Made by a program: the position numbers and the translations under genes. Of a DNA stretch of 64,000 nt, positions 9,458-18,677 are shown piece by piece; the first letter of the stretch is position 1, and every line of letters starts with the position of its first letter. The notes under the pieces were generated by a model. That model saw only the letters and a list, made by a program, of their open reading frames with translations, had not been told where the DNA came from and ran no database searches. Location: positions 806,001 to 870,000 of the forward strand of contig NZ_JACCCW010000001.1 of the NCBI RefSeq assembly GCF_013410065.1, given 5' to 3'. This DNA is from Granulicella arctica (GTDB lineage: Bacteria; Acidobacteriota; Terriglobia; Terriglobales; Acidobacteriaceae).

Positions 9458-9814
9458 GTAATTCGGTGGCCATTCATTTCAGTGAGGAGCCACCTTCCTT
9501 CCCTCAACATCTCTCTGCGCCCCCCCCTACAGATTCGTAATGCTAAGCACCACAGACTCTGCATTTTGGACGCAAGCGCAGAGCATCTTTGACCTACTGC
9601 GAGACGTCTCAAGCTGAGCTTTTCACAGGTGAAACAATTTGCTGGCCGCGCGGCTCCATCGAATTGATATTGCATTTGGAAGAAAATCCAAAAAACAATA
9701 TTCCCCCGACTAAGCCCCTGACGCTCTCTGCCTCGCCGAATCATGGTCGAAATGGCCATCCGAATATAGTCGAGCGAAAGCTGAACCTGAGCGTCTGTCT
9801 GGATAGAAGGGCTT
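9458..9814. other. divergent promoter region, Oar-like receptor / ECF sigma operon
   Basis: About 357 bp between divergent genes. It must hold promoters for both units. A run of C (9521-9528) and an AT-richer segment (9660-9710) are visible, but no confident ECF-type -35 (GGAAC-like) or -10 could be assigned. Confidence 0.4.
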
Positions 9815-10369
9815 ATGGCGTCAATCGGGGAATGCAGCTTGGCTTTGTCTTCTATAGAGGATGCGCGCTCGGACATCGATCTCGCAGCTCTCGTGCAGAC
9901 ATATTCCGCTCTTCTGTTCCGTGTAGCGCACTCAGTCCTCCGGAGTCGAGCAGAAGCCGAGGACGTCGTCCAGGACGTCTTCGTCCGCGTTCTCGAACAT
10001 CGTCTCTCCCTTCCGGCGGTACGTGACATGCGTGTATGGCTTATTCGCATTGCATGGAATCTCGCCATCGACCGGAGGCGGCGAATACGGCCGCAGCAGA
10101 TGGACGAAGGCTTCGCGGAGACCTTGGTTGCAAGGAGCATACCGGCAGACCAGTCCGTAGCCGAAACACAGCAGATTCAGGCCGTGCTGCGTGAGATCGA
10201 GAGACTGCCCAAAAAGGAGCGCGACGTTTTGCTGCTCTCCGCCCTTGAGGAGTTGGAGACACCAGAGATGGCAAAGGTTCTAGGAAGAAGCGAGTCTGCT
10301 ATTCGGGCATTGCTCTTCCGCGCGCGAATGCGGTTACGTGAGCGGCTGGAGAAGAGAGGAGACGCATGA
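9815..10369 (+). CDS. ECF-family RNA polymerase sigma factor
   Basis: 184 residues with both sigma domains. Region 2 is at ~30-90 (LVQTYSALLFRVAHSVLRSR, AEDVVQDVFVRVLEH, RVWLIRIAWNLAIDRRRR) and region 4 at ~125-178 (LPKKERDVLLLSALEELETP, MAKVLGRSESAIRALLFRAR). A GAAGGG ribosome binding site precedes the ATG. The stop overlaps the next start by 4 bp, so it is co-translated with the one-TM protein that follows, the usual place of an anti-sigma factor. Targets are unknown; the divergent receptor gene is the obvious candidate. Confidence 0.92.
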   Translation: MASIGECSLALSSIEDARSDIDLAALVQTYSALLFRVAHSVLRSRAEAEDVVQDVFVRVLEHRLSLPAVRDMRVWLIRIAWNLAIDRRRRIRPQQMDEGFAETLVARSIPADQSVAETQQIQAVLREIERLPKKERDVLLLSALEELETPEMAKVLGRSESAIRALLFRARMRLRERLEKRGDA

Positions 10370-10998
10370 TGAAAAACCCCGACGAAGCAGTGAAACGGGT
10401 ACTGTCAGGGCTGCGCGAGGTGGAGGCTCCTGGAGGAATGGAGCGGCGCATCCTGGAAGCGGTGAGGGAACGTACCTCGACTCAATCTCTACCGAGCTGG
10501 CATCGGTTGCGATGGACCTGGCTGGCCATGCCAACACGTCCAATGGCAGCTATCTCCCTCGCAGCTATCTTCGTCGTGGCCTTGGCGATCCCTTCCATCT
10601 CACGGGTCCGTCGACTTGGTCATTTTTCGGCACAGTCAAAGAGAACTGTGCCCCCCGTAGAGTCACAGACTCCATCAGCTTCAGAGGTAGCCACAAGAGA
10701 TATGCCCCCTCCTTCACTAAGCCGGGGCACGCGATCGGGAGGAAAACCAAATGCGCGCAGAGCGGCACGCGTCCTCGACAGTGATTCTGTAGCTCTACAG
10801 GGGATGCGTGCCGCCAGTCGCCCAGCGCCACCACTGCCTCTGACCGAGCAGGAGAAGCTCCTATTGCGTATCGCGCATAAAAGAGATCCGGAAGAGTTAG
10901 CGATGCTGGACCCCGAGATGCGTGCCAAGCAGGACGCGGAAGGCAAGACAGAGTTTCAAAGGTTTTTTGAACCACCAACCACAGGAGATAACAAGTGA
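10366..10998 (+). CDS. single-TM putative anti-sigma / sigma partner protein
   Basis: 210 residues, start ATGATG overlapping the sigma gene stop. The N-terminal ~50 residues form a short helical cytoplasmic part (VLSGLREVEAPGGMERRILE). A transmembrane helix follows at ~64-80 (AAISLAAIFVVALAIP), then a low-complexity periplasmic stretch and a C-terminal PLTEQEKLLLRIAHKRDPEE segment. No ZAS zinc motif (HxxxCxxC) is present, so if it is an anti-sigma it is a divergent type. The same architecture recurs at 23537-23992 behind another ECF sigma. It overlaps the next gene's GTG start. Confidence 0.65.
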   Translation: MMKNPDEAVKRVLSGLREVEAPGGMERRILEAVRERTSTQSLPSWHRLRWTWLAMPTRPMAAISLAAIFVVALAIPSISRVRRLGHFSAQSKRTVPPVESQTPSASEVATRDMPPPSLSRGTRSGGKPNARRAARVLDSDSVALQGMRAASRPAPPLPLTEQEKLLLRIAHKRDPEELAMLDPEMRAKQDAEGKTEFQRFFEPPTTGDNK

Positions 10999-11771
10999 AA
11001 TTGCACTGCGACGAAAGAGAGAGGTCGAAGATGAAACATGCATATGGGATTCTTGGAATGACTTTAGCCTTGGCGTTCTGTGGACAAGGCGCATGGGCAC
11101 AGACGGCACCTGATGCCGCGAAGCCAGACTCGGAGTCCGTCCGAACCTTCTACCTCACCAACATCAGCCGGGCCGAAGACGCCACCGAAACAATTACCGC
11201 ACTTCGCAACCTGCTCGATCCAACGGATAAGGTCTTTCTCGTACCGTCGCAAAACGCAGTCATCGTACGCGCAAGCCCTGAGCAGCTCCTCCTCACACAG
11301 AAGCTCCTCACCGACCTCAACCGACTCAAGAAGATCTACCGACTTACCTACACGATTACCGAGACGGATGCCGGCAAGCGCATCGGCATACAACACTTCT
11401 CCCTGATCGTAGTCTCGGGAGGGAAGACGACACTCAAACAAGGCAGTAAGGTGCCACTGGTGACGGGATCCTACACCACTGGCACCTCCGGCACACAAAC
11501 GCAGATGACCTACATCGATGTCGGCCTGAACTTCGACGCATCACTCGATGAATTCGTCGATGGAGTGAGATTGCGGACAAAAGTGGAACAATCGGCCATC
11601 GCGGAGGAGAAGTCCAGTCCTGGGATGGCGGGGGACCCAATAGTACGGCAGACCGTTCTGGAAGGCACATCGATCCTGGTCCCCGGCAAACCGCTTGTGC
11701 TGGGCTCACTGGACATTCCAGACAGCACCCGGCATCTGGATGTTGAGGTGGTAATGGAGGCCGTTCGATAA
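10995..11771 (+). CDS. secreted secretin-N-like domain protein
   Basis: 258 residues from the GTG at 10995, which has GGAG 8-9 nt upstream and overlaps the preceding stop. An internal ATG at 11031 (MKHAYGILGMTLALAFCGQG) starts directly at a clean signal peptide and may be the true start. After cleavage near AWAQ, residues ~45-115 (SVRTFYLTNI ... EDATETITALRNLL ... VFLVPSQNAVIVRASPEQLL) resemble the secretin/TonB short N-terminal fold found in type II secretion and pilus secretins, but there is no secretin pore. The C-terminal part is a beta-rich domain of unknown role. Third gene of the sigma operon; possibly a periplasmic sensor or an extracytoplasmic effector. Confidence 0.7.
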   Translation: MKLHCDERERSKMKHAYGILGMTLALAFCGQGAWAQTAPDAAKPDSESVRTFYLTNISRAEDATETITALRNLLDPTDKVFLVPSQNAVIVRASPEQLLLTQKLLTDLNRLKKIYRLTYTITETDAGKRIGIQHFSLIVVSGGKTTLKQGSKVPLVTGSYTTGTSGTQTQMTYIDVGLNFDASLDEFVDGVRLRTKVEQSAIAEEKSSPGMAGDPIVRQTVLEGTSILVPGKPLVLGSLDIPDSTRHLDVEVVMEAVR

Positions 11772-11832
11772 GTAGTACGGGGGCGGACGGCCCAAACACC
11801 TTCTGGGCCGCCACCCCGACAGATTCAGACCA

Positions 11833-14169
11833 CTAGAGAAACAATGGCGCGAGAACCAGCGTGATCGTTGCAAGCAGCTTGATGAGTACGTGAAGCGACG
11901 GCCCCGCGGTGTCCTTGAACGGATCGCCGACCGTATCGCCCACAACAGCAGCCTTATGCGCGTCCGACTTCTTGCCGCCATACTGCCCTGTCTCAATCCA
12001 CTTCTTGGCGTTGTCCCACGCGCCGCCACCGTTATTCATCAGCATCGCCAGCAGGATGCCGGAGATAGTCCCCACCATCAACAAACCAGCAACAGCGGAA
12101 GCCCCCGCAAGATTCACCGGAACGCCATTAATCGACGGAACATTCGCCATGCCATTGCTCGTAAGTACCTCCGCGCTGGCTCCATAGCTCGCACTGAAGT
12201 TTCGAAAGATCAGTCCCACGGCAACCGGCAGCCCCACCGCAAGCAAACCTGGAAGAACCATCTCCTTCAGCGCAGCCCCCGTGACGATATGAACGCAACG
12301 CGCATAGTCCGGCTTGGACGTCCCCGCCATGATCCCCGGATTTTCGCGGAACTGATCGCGCACATCCTTCACCACCATCTGCGCCGTACGGCCCACAGCC
12401 TTGATAGCCAAAGACGAGAACAGGTACGTCAGCATCGCACCAAGCAGAGCGCCCACGAAGACCGGAATCTCCGCAAGATTAATGTTCGTGAACGACCAAC
12501 CCACAGGCATGTAGCCACCCGGAACATTAACCTTCGCCGTGACGATGGTTTTGATCTCCTCGAGGTACGCCGAGAACAGCAGAAACGCTGCCAGCGAAGC
12601 AGACCCAATCGCATACCCCTTGGTCAACGCCTTCGTCGTGTTGCCAGCCGAATCCAGTTTGTCCGTCTTGTCACGAACAGAATCAGGCTGGTTCGACATC
12701 TCGATAATGCCGCCCGCATTGTCCGTAATCGGCCCGAACGTATCCATCGCCAGGATGTATGCCGCGCACGACAGCATGCCCATCGTCGCAATGGCCGTGC
12801 CATAGATCCCCTTCGCATAGGCAGAGATGCCGGCAATATCGGCCAGACCCTGCACGCCGCAGTAGTAGCTCAGCAGCAGGGCTGCTGAGATGACGATCAC
12901 CGGCAGCGCGGGCGTCTCCATGCCGACCGCAAGCCCGCTGATAATGTTTGTCGCGGGGCCGGTCAGCGACGCCTCCGCAATCGAGCGCACCGGACGATAC
13001 TTGCTCTCCGTGTAGTACTGCGTGATCCACACGAACAGGAAGGCCGTCACCAGGCCAATGATCCCGCAAAACAGCAGCCATATCGGGTGCACGCCCGGCC
13101 CATTGAGCATCTCGTATACCGCTCCAGCAAAGCCCGCCAGAGCAATCGCCGAAGTCACATAGAAGCCCCGGTTCAACGCGCTCATCGGATCTTCCACATC
13201 GTTCGTCTTCACCACCGCAACCCCAATGATCGACGCGATCAGGTTGATGGCATGAACGATCAGCGGGAACAGAATGCCCTTGATGCCGAAGACAGGATAG
13301 AGCGCCGCCCCAAGAATCATCGCGCCCACATTCTCAGCAGCGGTCGATTCAAAGATGTCCGCGCCACGGCCCGCGCAATCGCCCACATTGTCCCCAACAA
13401 GGTCCGCGATCACAGCAGGGTTACGCGGATCGTCCTCCGGGATACCCGCCTCCACCTTGCCCACCAGATCGGCACCCACGTCAGCAGCCTTGGTATAGAT
13501 TCCTCCACCCAATTGCGCGAACAGCGCCACCAACGAAGCCCCAAAGCCGAACCCAACAAGCTGGTAGGGAACTGCCTGTGGGTTCTCCAACCCGCCAAAG
13601 AGCAAAAACAAAGCACCAACACCCAGCAGCGAAAGCGCCACCACCACCAGACCCGTAACAGCTCCACCACGCAACGCCGTCTGCAAAGCCTTGTTCAGAC
13701 TCGTGCGTGCGCCCGCCGCCGTGCGGATGTTCGCGCGAATTGACACATACATTCCCGTAAAACCCGATAGAGCAGAACAAAGCGCCCCGACAAGAAAACT
13801 GATGACCGTCTTGAGAGCAAACGGTGCAGTCCGAGCCGAAGAGTGATACCCGAAGAAAACCAGCACCGCCAGCACCACGGCGAGAATCCCGATCGTGCGG
13901 TACTGCCGCGACAGAAACGCCTCGGCACCTTCGCGAATCGCATTCGAGATGTTCTGCATCTCCTCCGTGCCACAGTCACCGGCCAGCACGATCTTCGCCA
14001 GGACAAACGCCGCGATCAGAGCAAGGACGCCAACCCCAAGAGCGATCCACAGCCAGATGCTATCGCCCGCATGCACCAGCCCCGGATTGTTGATCGGGGC
14101 ACTCTGAAGGTTGAGGTAAAGCGCCACGGTTGGGCCGACATGCATGAAGAAAGTCCTCCGGAAGACCAT
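11833..14169 (-). CDS. hppA: membrane-bound proton-translocating pyrophosphatase, K+-independent type
   Basis: 778 residues, many transmembrane helices. It hydrolyses cytosolic pyrophosphate and pumps H+ across the inner membrane. The family substrate motif is intact (GGIYTKAADVGADLVGKVEA, then DDPRNPAVIADLVGDNVGDC), as are the second acidic block (TDNAGGIIEMS) and a third near the C-terminus (VVGDTVGDPFKDTAGPSLH). In the diagnostic loop the sequence reads GNTTKALTKG; Lys at this place marks the K+-independent proton pumps, whereas K+-dependent ones have Ala. Alternative start at ATG 14145 (MHVGPTVALYL) is close to the first TM and equally plausible. Monocistronic, convergent with the sigma operon. 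Confidence 0.95.
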   Translation of the reverse strand: MVFRRTFFMHVGPTVALYLNLQSAPINNPGLVHAGDSIWLWIALGVGVLALIAAFVLAKIVLAGDCGTEEMQNISNAIREGAEAFLSRQYRTIGILAVVLAVLVFFGYHSSARTAPFALKTVISFLVGALCSALSGFTGMYVSIRANIRTAAGARTSLNKALQTALRGGAVTGLVVVALSLLGVGALFLLFGGLENPQAVPYQLVGFGFGASLVALFAQLGGGIYTKAADVGADLVGKVEAGIPEDDPRNPAVIADLVGDNVGDCAGRGADIFESTAAENVGAMILGAALYPVFGIKGILFPLIVHAINLIASIIGVAVVKTNDVEDPMSALNRGFYVTSAIALAGFAGAVYEMLNGPGVHPIWLLFCGIIGLVTAFLFVWITQYYTESKYRPVRSIAEASLTGPATNIISGLAVGMETPALPVIVISAALLLSYYCGVQGLADIAGISAYAKGIYGTAIATMGMLSCAAYILAMDTFGPITDNAGGIIEMSNQPDSVRDKTDKLDSAGNTTKALTKGYAIGSASLAAFLLFSAYLEEIKTIVTAKVNVPGGYMPVGWSFTNINLAEIPVFVGALLGAMLTYLFSSLAIKAVGRTAQMVVKDVRDQFRENPGIMAGTSKPDYARCVHIVTGAALKEMVLPGLLAVGLPVAVGLIFRNFSASYGASAEVLTSNGMANVPSINGVPVNLAGASAVAGLLMVGTISGILLAMLMNNGGGAWDNAKKWIETGQYGGKKSDAHKAAVVGDTVGDPFKDTAGPSLHVLIKLLATITLVLAPLFL

Positions 14170-14356
14170 CGTCTGAGTAGCTCCCCTCCGTAGAAAACAC
14201 AGAAGAGATCACTCTTTGGAACGGGCGAATTAGAGCACACGAGGGAAATCAGGTCAACGATCTACTGTCACCATAAGCCGCAAGCCCTCAGGATCACGCC
14301 CGCCGGCACGAAAATCCGCACCGCTGCGATACGAAAGAGCGTCTAATCTTGTATTG

Positions 14357-15628
14357 ATGGCCAAGATGCTCACCTCCCGAAGCTCGTTCGACCGCACCCT
14401 CGCCAGTGCCCGCACCACCATGGTCTTCAGCGAGGTCGTACAACTCGCTATCGACAGCTTCCGCGCCAGCAAGGTCCGCTTCCTCCTCACCATGCTCGGC
14501 ATGATCATCGGTTCGGCCTCGATCATCCTCGTCACCACACTCGGCCTCACCGGCAAGCAGTATGCCCTCGACCTGATCTCCTCGATCGGCACCAATATGG
14601 TCGAGATGCAGTACTCAGGCGGCAGCATCGTCGGCCCCGACAACACCAGTACCCCCGACTTCATGACCCGCGAAGACCTCAACGCCGTCGTCGAGCAGGT
14701 CCCCGGCATCGTCGCTTCCTCCCCCATGCTGGAGTTTCACGACAACATCAGCATCGGCGACGGCATCACCAAAAACACCATGTTCCTCGGGGTCTCCCCG
14801 CAGTACAAGACCGTGCGCAACCTCGCCGTCACCGCGGGCCGTTTCTTCGACGATCAGGACGCGCTTGCCCATACAAAGGTCGCTGTTATCGTTGAGCCCT
14901 TCGCCCGGACCATCTTCGGTTCGGACTCCGCCGCCATCGATCAAAGCATCAGCATCAAAGGCATTCCCTTCACCATCATCGGCGTCTTCAAGATGCGTAT
15001 CGATACCTTCGGTCAGTCCGAGGTCAGCGACCAGACCATCCTCATCCCCTACTCCGTCGCCCGCTACTTCACAGGAACCGACACCGTCAAAGAGATCTTC
15101 TTCTCAGTCAAGGACTCCACATCCGTCGTTCCCGCCTCAAAACAGATCCTCTCTGTCATCAAGAACCGCCATCGCCCTAACTCCGTCTACAACGCCATGA
15201 TCATGACCGATATCCTCGCCGACATGGCGAAGATCGCGGACATGCTGACCTACGTGCTCACCCTTGGAGCCTTCGTCACCCTCATCGTCTCCGGCGTCGG
15301 CATCATGAACTCCATGCTCGCCAACGTGCAGGCCCGCATCCGCGAGATCGGCATCCGCAAAGCCATGGGAGCCACCAGCAAAGAGATCCGCATGCAGTTC
15401 CTCACCGAAGCCGTCTTTCTCTCGCTCGCCGGAGGCGTCGTCGGCACAGTCCTGGGCATGGCCTTGCCGTTTTCCGTTCGCTTCCTGACACCGTTCACGA
15501 TTCCTATCTCGATCTGGTCGGCCGTCATCTCCCTTTCCACCTCGGTCCTCGTCGGCGTCATCTTCGGAACCCTCCCCGCCAACCGCGCCGCCCGCCTCGA
15601 CCCCGTAGAAACCCTCAAATACGAGTAG
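14357..15628 (+). CDS. ABC transporter permease, MacB/FtsX type
   Basis: About 423 residues. One N-terminal TM (KVRFLLTMLGMIIGSASIIL), a ~200-residue periplasmic MacB-PCD domain, and three C-terminal TMs of an FtsX domain (TYVLTLGAFVTLIVSGVGIM, the IREIGIRKAMGATSKEI coupling helix, VFLSLAGGVVGTVLGM, VISLSTSVLVGVIFG). Such permeases work with a LolD/MacB-like ATPase in mechanotransmission or export of lipoproteins, peptides or macrolides. No ATPase gene is adjacent, so the partner is elsewhere. ATGs at 14357, 14366 and 14420 compete for the start; the last would leave a minimal N-terminus before TM1. Confidence 0.88.
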   Translation: MAKMLTSRSSFDRTLASARTTMVFSEVVQLAIDSFRASKVRFLLTMLGMIIGSASIILVTTLGLTGKQYALDLISSIGTNMVEMQYSGGSIVGPDNTSTPDFMTREDLNAVVEQVPGIVASSPMLEFHDNISIGDGITKNTMFLGVSPQYKTVRNLAVTAGRFFDDQDALAHTKVAVIVEPFARTIFGSDSAAIDQSISIKGIPFTIIGVFKMRIDTFGQSEVSDQTILIPYSVARYFTGTDTVKEIFFSVKDSTSVVPASKQILSVIKNRHRPNSVYNAMIMTDILADMAKIADMLTYVLTLGAFVTLIVSGVGIMNSMLANVQARIREIGIRKAMGATSKEIRMQFLTEAVFLSLAGGVVGTVLGMALPFSVRFLTPFTIPISIWSAVISLSTSVLVGVIFGTLPANRAARLDPVETLKYE

Positions 15629-15674
15629 ATCGCCTTCGCCATCAACTCTATGCAACTCAGTAGCATAGAAGACT

Positions 15675-16826
15675 TCATTGGCACACATCCCCGCAATATG
15701 CGTTCGCAAGCATTGAGAGCATGGCCATGTAGCTCGACGGTGATACAGAGGCTTGGTAGTTCTTATCGATGTCTACCTGATGCACGATCACCATTCCCTT
15801 CGCCGGCAACACTGTAATGTAGGTTCCGCCGGTTCCAGCCGCCGTATAAGCTCCCTGCATAAATCCGATATAGGTATTGCCCGGAAACATCTGCTGGTCC
15901 CACACCCACCACAGTAGACCGTACCCCCAGCGTTCCGGCTCACCATAGTTGCGGAGCCCCGTCGGGTTGATATCACGGAAAGGTGTTTGGAGGTACGTGC
16001 TATAGCGTGCCCAGTCGCACGAGATGATTGTCTTGCCGTTCCATTCTCCGCAATCCAACATCAGCAGCCCGAGTCGCGCCATATCGCGGGTCGATAGATA
16101 CATCGCGTACTCCGGGTGTACGCTCTCGGGAGCGTAGTTCTTCTTCTGTTTTGAGAGCACAAAGTCCTGCATCCCGAGCGGTTTTGCGAGGTCGTCCTGT
16201 AGAGCCTGAAAGATGTCTTTCCCCGCCAGCTTCTCAAATGCGGTGCCCACAGCGTCGAAGTCCCAGTTGTTATAAAGAAAATAACTGCCCGGATACTCAG
16301 ACCCGCGTTGCGGCAATATCTTTGCCTGGTCCTCATTCCCTGTCGGTATATAAATTCCGGATCGCGACGCCATCAACTGTATGAGAGTCGCATTTTCTTC
16401 GATCGGCAGAAATGACACCTTGTCGTCGAGACTCAACTGTTTGACCGTCTTGTTCAGGTCGGTATCTTTGATTTTGTCTTTGAAGAAGTACGCGCCGTAG
16501 AGCATATCCAGCACGCTCTTGCGCACGGAAGCAATTTTGCTGGTGTGAGAGACGTCGCCATAAGAAAAAATCACGCGACCTCGCACGATGACCATCATGG
16601 AGCCTGTGTCCTGGGTCTTGACCCAGGCGCGGAGGGCATCCAACTTAGCACTCGAATAGCCGACAGACTCCGGCGAAGTCTCCTGCCATGCTGTACCGGG
16701 AACTACGCTGTCCGTGAGCAGCTTTATGGCTGGCACGGTCGTCTGAGCCGCCAAAGAGCGCAAACTGAGGGCGAATAACAAAGTAAGCGCAGCGATCGGA
16801 AGCACCAGGTTGCGAGATATTGGCAT
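15675..16826 (-). CDS. exported serine hydrolase, class C beta-lactamase-like
   Basis: Start set at ATG 16826, which has AAGGAG 8 nt upstream and begins directly with a signal peptide (MPISRNLVLPIAALTLLFAL ... AAQ); a longer frame upstream lacks a ribosome binding site. The catalytic SxxK motif is SVRK (within IASVRKSVLDML), the YxN motif is YNN in FLYNNWDFDAVG, and a GTGG segment near the C-terminus replaces the KTG motif. This is the beta-lactamase/penicillin-binding-protein-like family that includes esterases and D-peptidases; the substrate is unknown. It converges on the MacB-like permease gene. Confidence 0.85.
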   Translation of the reverse strand: MPISRNLVLPIAALTLLFALSLRSLAAQTTVPAIKLLTDSVVPGTAWQETSPESVGYSSAKLDALRAWVKTQDTGSMMVIVRGRVIFSYGDVSHTSKIASVRKSVLDMLYGAYFFKDKIKDTDLNKTVKQLSLDDKVSFLPIEENATLIQLMASRSGIYIPTGNEDQAKILPQRGSEYPGSYFLYNNWDFDAVGTAFEKLAGKDIFQALQDDLAKPLGMQDFVLSKQKKNYAPESVHPEYAMYLSTRDMARLGLLMLDCGEWNGKTIISCDWARYSTYLQTPFRDINPTGLRNYGEPERWGYGLLWWVWDQQMFPGNTYIGFMQGAYTAAGTGGTYITVLPAKGMVIVHQVDIDKNYQASVSPSSYMAMLSMLANAYCGDVCQ

Positions 16827-17025
16827 TCGACATCTCCTTCTCAATGAGCAGGTGACCTTTGAAAAAACCCATAACATACAGCCTTAAGCTTTCTGCACCT
16901 CTATGATATTTAGGCTCCTCTATGCTTCTTTGCCAACAACAAATCCAATTCCGCCAAAGATCTAGCCTAACGGTCGGCCCGGGAGCCCCAGATGAAACTC
17001 TTGGTTAGCCATAACGCCACACGCA

Positions 17026-17070
17026 ACAAAAAAGCGCCGCCTCCGCAAACATCGCGGAGACAGGCGCTCT
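17026..17070 (-). terminator. rho-independent terminator of the rpsF-rpsR-rplI operon
   Basis: Just after the rplI stop on the minus strand: a long GC-rich stem (arms AGCGCC-GCCTCCGC and GCGGAGAC-AGGCGCT, as read on the plus strand) followed by TTTTTTG on the minus strand. Confidence 0.85.
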
Positions 17071-17091
17071 TCTTATCCGGATCGAAACGAC

Positions 17092-17562
17092 TTATGCAGC
17101 CGAAGTCTCAGCGGCAGGCTCGTCGCCCTTCACCGTGACCTTCACATGCGTCGTGACCTCGCGGTGCAGCTTCACCGGCACGTGGAACTCGCCCAGCGAC
17201 TTCAGCGGCTCCTCGAGCGAGATCTTGCGACGGTCGATCGTGTAGCCCTGCTGCTCCAGCGCGTGCGCGATGTCGCCCGAGGTCACCGAACCGAACAGGT
17301 GATCGTGCTCGCCCACCTTGCGCTCGAACACCAGCTCGATCGCATCCATCTGCGTCGCCAGCTCCTGCGCCGCAGTCTTCTCCTTCGCCGACTTGCGGAT
17401 CGCCGAGCCCTTCATCTGCTCGATGACCGCCTTGTTCGCCGCCGTCGCTTCAATTGCAAGCTTGCCCGGCAGCAGGTAGTTACGCCCATAGCCATCCGCG
17501 ACCTTGACCACATCGCCGCGATGACCGAGCTTGTTGACGTCTTCCTTCAGAATCACTTCCAT
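17092..17562 (-). CDS. rplI: 50S ribosomal protein L9
   Basis: Start set at ATG 17562 (MEVILKEDVNKLGHRGDVVK) because this is the conserved L9 N-terminus and a GGAGAT site lies upstream; a longer frame to 17706 is not family-like. The RNA-binding N-domain (GDVVKVADGYGRNYLLPGKL) is followed by the central helix and C-domain (HDHLFGSVTSGDIAHAL). L9 binds 23S rRNA domain V. There is a short Ala/Glu-rich C-terminal extension. Last gene of the S6-S18-L9 operon. Confidence 0.97.
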   Translation of the reverse strand: MEVILKEDVNKLGHRGDVVKVADGYGRNYLLPGKLAIEATAANKAVIEQMKGSAIRKSAKEKTAAQELATQMDAIELVFERKVGEHDHLFGSVTSGDIAHALEQQGYTIDRRKISLEEPLKSLGEFHVPVKLHREVTTHVKVTVKGDEPAAETSAA

Positions 17563-17621
17563 TGCAGATCTCCAATCTCCGTTGCTAACTCGCTGACTTG
17601 CTGATTCGCTCGTGTCTCGCC

Positions 17622-17978
17622 TTAGAACCGCGCGGCAAAGGCCAGCAGCGCGATGTTGCGCGACTGCTTGATAGCCAGCGAGAGGCGGCGCTGATGACGC
17701 GTGCACACGCCGGTCAAACGGCGGGGAACGATCTTGCCGCGCTCAGCCACAAATCCCTGCAACAGGCGAACATCGCGGTACGAGATCGCGTCGATCTTCT
17801 CCGTGCAGAACTTGCAGACCTTCTTGCGGCGGAAGAACTTCCGTCCGCCGGGGCCGCCGCCAGGAGCGCCAGCCGGGCGCGGAGGACGCGGTCCGGAGTG
17901 AGGGCCCGAGGACGCCGGGCGGGGCGTGTGCTGCTGTGGTTGCTCGGAAGCGGCAGTGCTGTTCGTTTCGTCAGCCAT
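17622..17978 (-). CDS. rpsR: 30S ribosomal protein S18
   Basis: 118 residues. The C-terminal ~70 residues are canonical S18 ([20 protein letters not shown], then [20 protein letters not shown]). The first ~45 residues are a Pro/Gly/Gln-rich extension of a kind seen in acidobacterial S18. CKFC plus a later Cys may bind zinc. S18 pairs with S6 on the 30S platform; rpsF lies directly upstream. Start ATG 17978 has AAGGGA ahead of it. Confidence 0.97.
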   Translation of the reverse strand: MADETNSTAASEQPQQHTPRPASSGPHSGPRPPRPAGAPGGGPGGRKFFRRKKVCKFCTEKIDAISYRDVRLLQGFVAERGKIVPRRLTGVCTRHQRRLSLAIKQSRNIALLAFAARF

Positions 17979-18134
17979 GGTGTTTCCCTTTCAGGTGCGT
18001 TGTGCCTTCCGTCCGCTCCAGACTCGCTGTGGAGTCTCTGAACATCGAAGCCGAAGCTCGATGGAAGCGGGGTCAGGCGGTTATACTTCTTTGCGGCAAC
18101 CGGCATAACCGGCAACCGCGAATCTCAAATCCGT

Positions 18135-18575
18135 TTAGACTGCGGCCGGAACTGTCTCGGCGGCCACTTCAACCTCAGCAACCTCGGCAACAGGAGCCGG
18201 AGCAACAGGAGCTTGTGCCACTGGCAGCGAGCTGCGCTTCACCTTCGTGTCGCGGATCGCCTTCACCTTCGCCAGACGCTTCTCTTCCTCATCCATGCGA
18301 ACCGTAATGAACTTGATGACCGGCTCCGAAACGCGCAGGCGGCGCTCGATCTCGGTAATCAGCTTGCCCTCGGCGGCGATCGTCAGCAGCACGTAGAAGC
18401 CGTCGTTGAACTTCTTCACCGTGTACGCAAGCCGGCGACGGCCCATCTTCTCGACGCTCTTGATCTCGCCGTTACCGTCGGTAATGTTCTTCGAAAAGCC
18501 TTCAATCAGCTTGTCGAGATCTGCTTCTTCTACGTCCGGACGGACGATGAACATGATTTCGTAGGAACGATTCAT
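18135..18575 (-). CDS. rpsF: 30S ribosomal protein S6
   Basis: Start set at ATG 18575 (MNRSYEIMFIVRPDVEEADL), the conserved S6 N-terminus, not the longer frame to 18611. The core ferredoxin-like domain is complete (GRRRLAYTVKKFNDGFYVLL, RRLRVSEPVIKFITVR). A ~40-residue Ala/Val/Pro/Glu-rich C-terminal tail follows, low-complexity and family-variable. First gene of the rpsF-rpsR-rplI operon. Confidence 0.97.
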   Translation of the reverse strand: MNRSYEIMFIVRPDVEEADLDKLIEGFSKNITDGNGEIKSVEKMGRRRLAYTVKKFNDGFYVLLTIAAEGKLITEIERRLRVSEPVIKFITVRMDEEEKRLAKVKAIRDTKVKRSSLPVAQAPVAPAPVAEVAEVEVAAETVPAAV

Positions 18576-18677
18576 ACTGTCTGCTTCTTTCTGCGAAGTT
18601 CTGCTTCGCACCGTACCAGCGTCTCTTCTGCCCGCACGGTCTGGAAATACAACGTTGTCCTGCTTCGAAACCAGTCC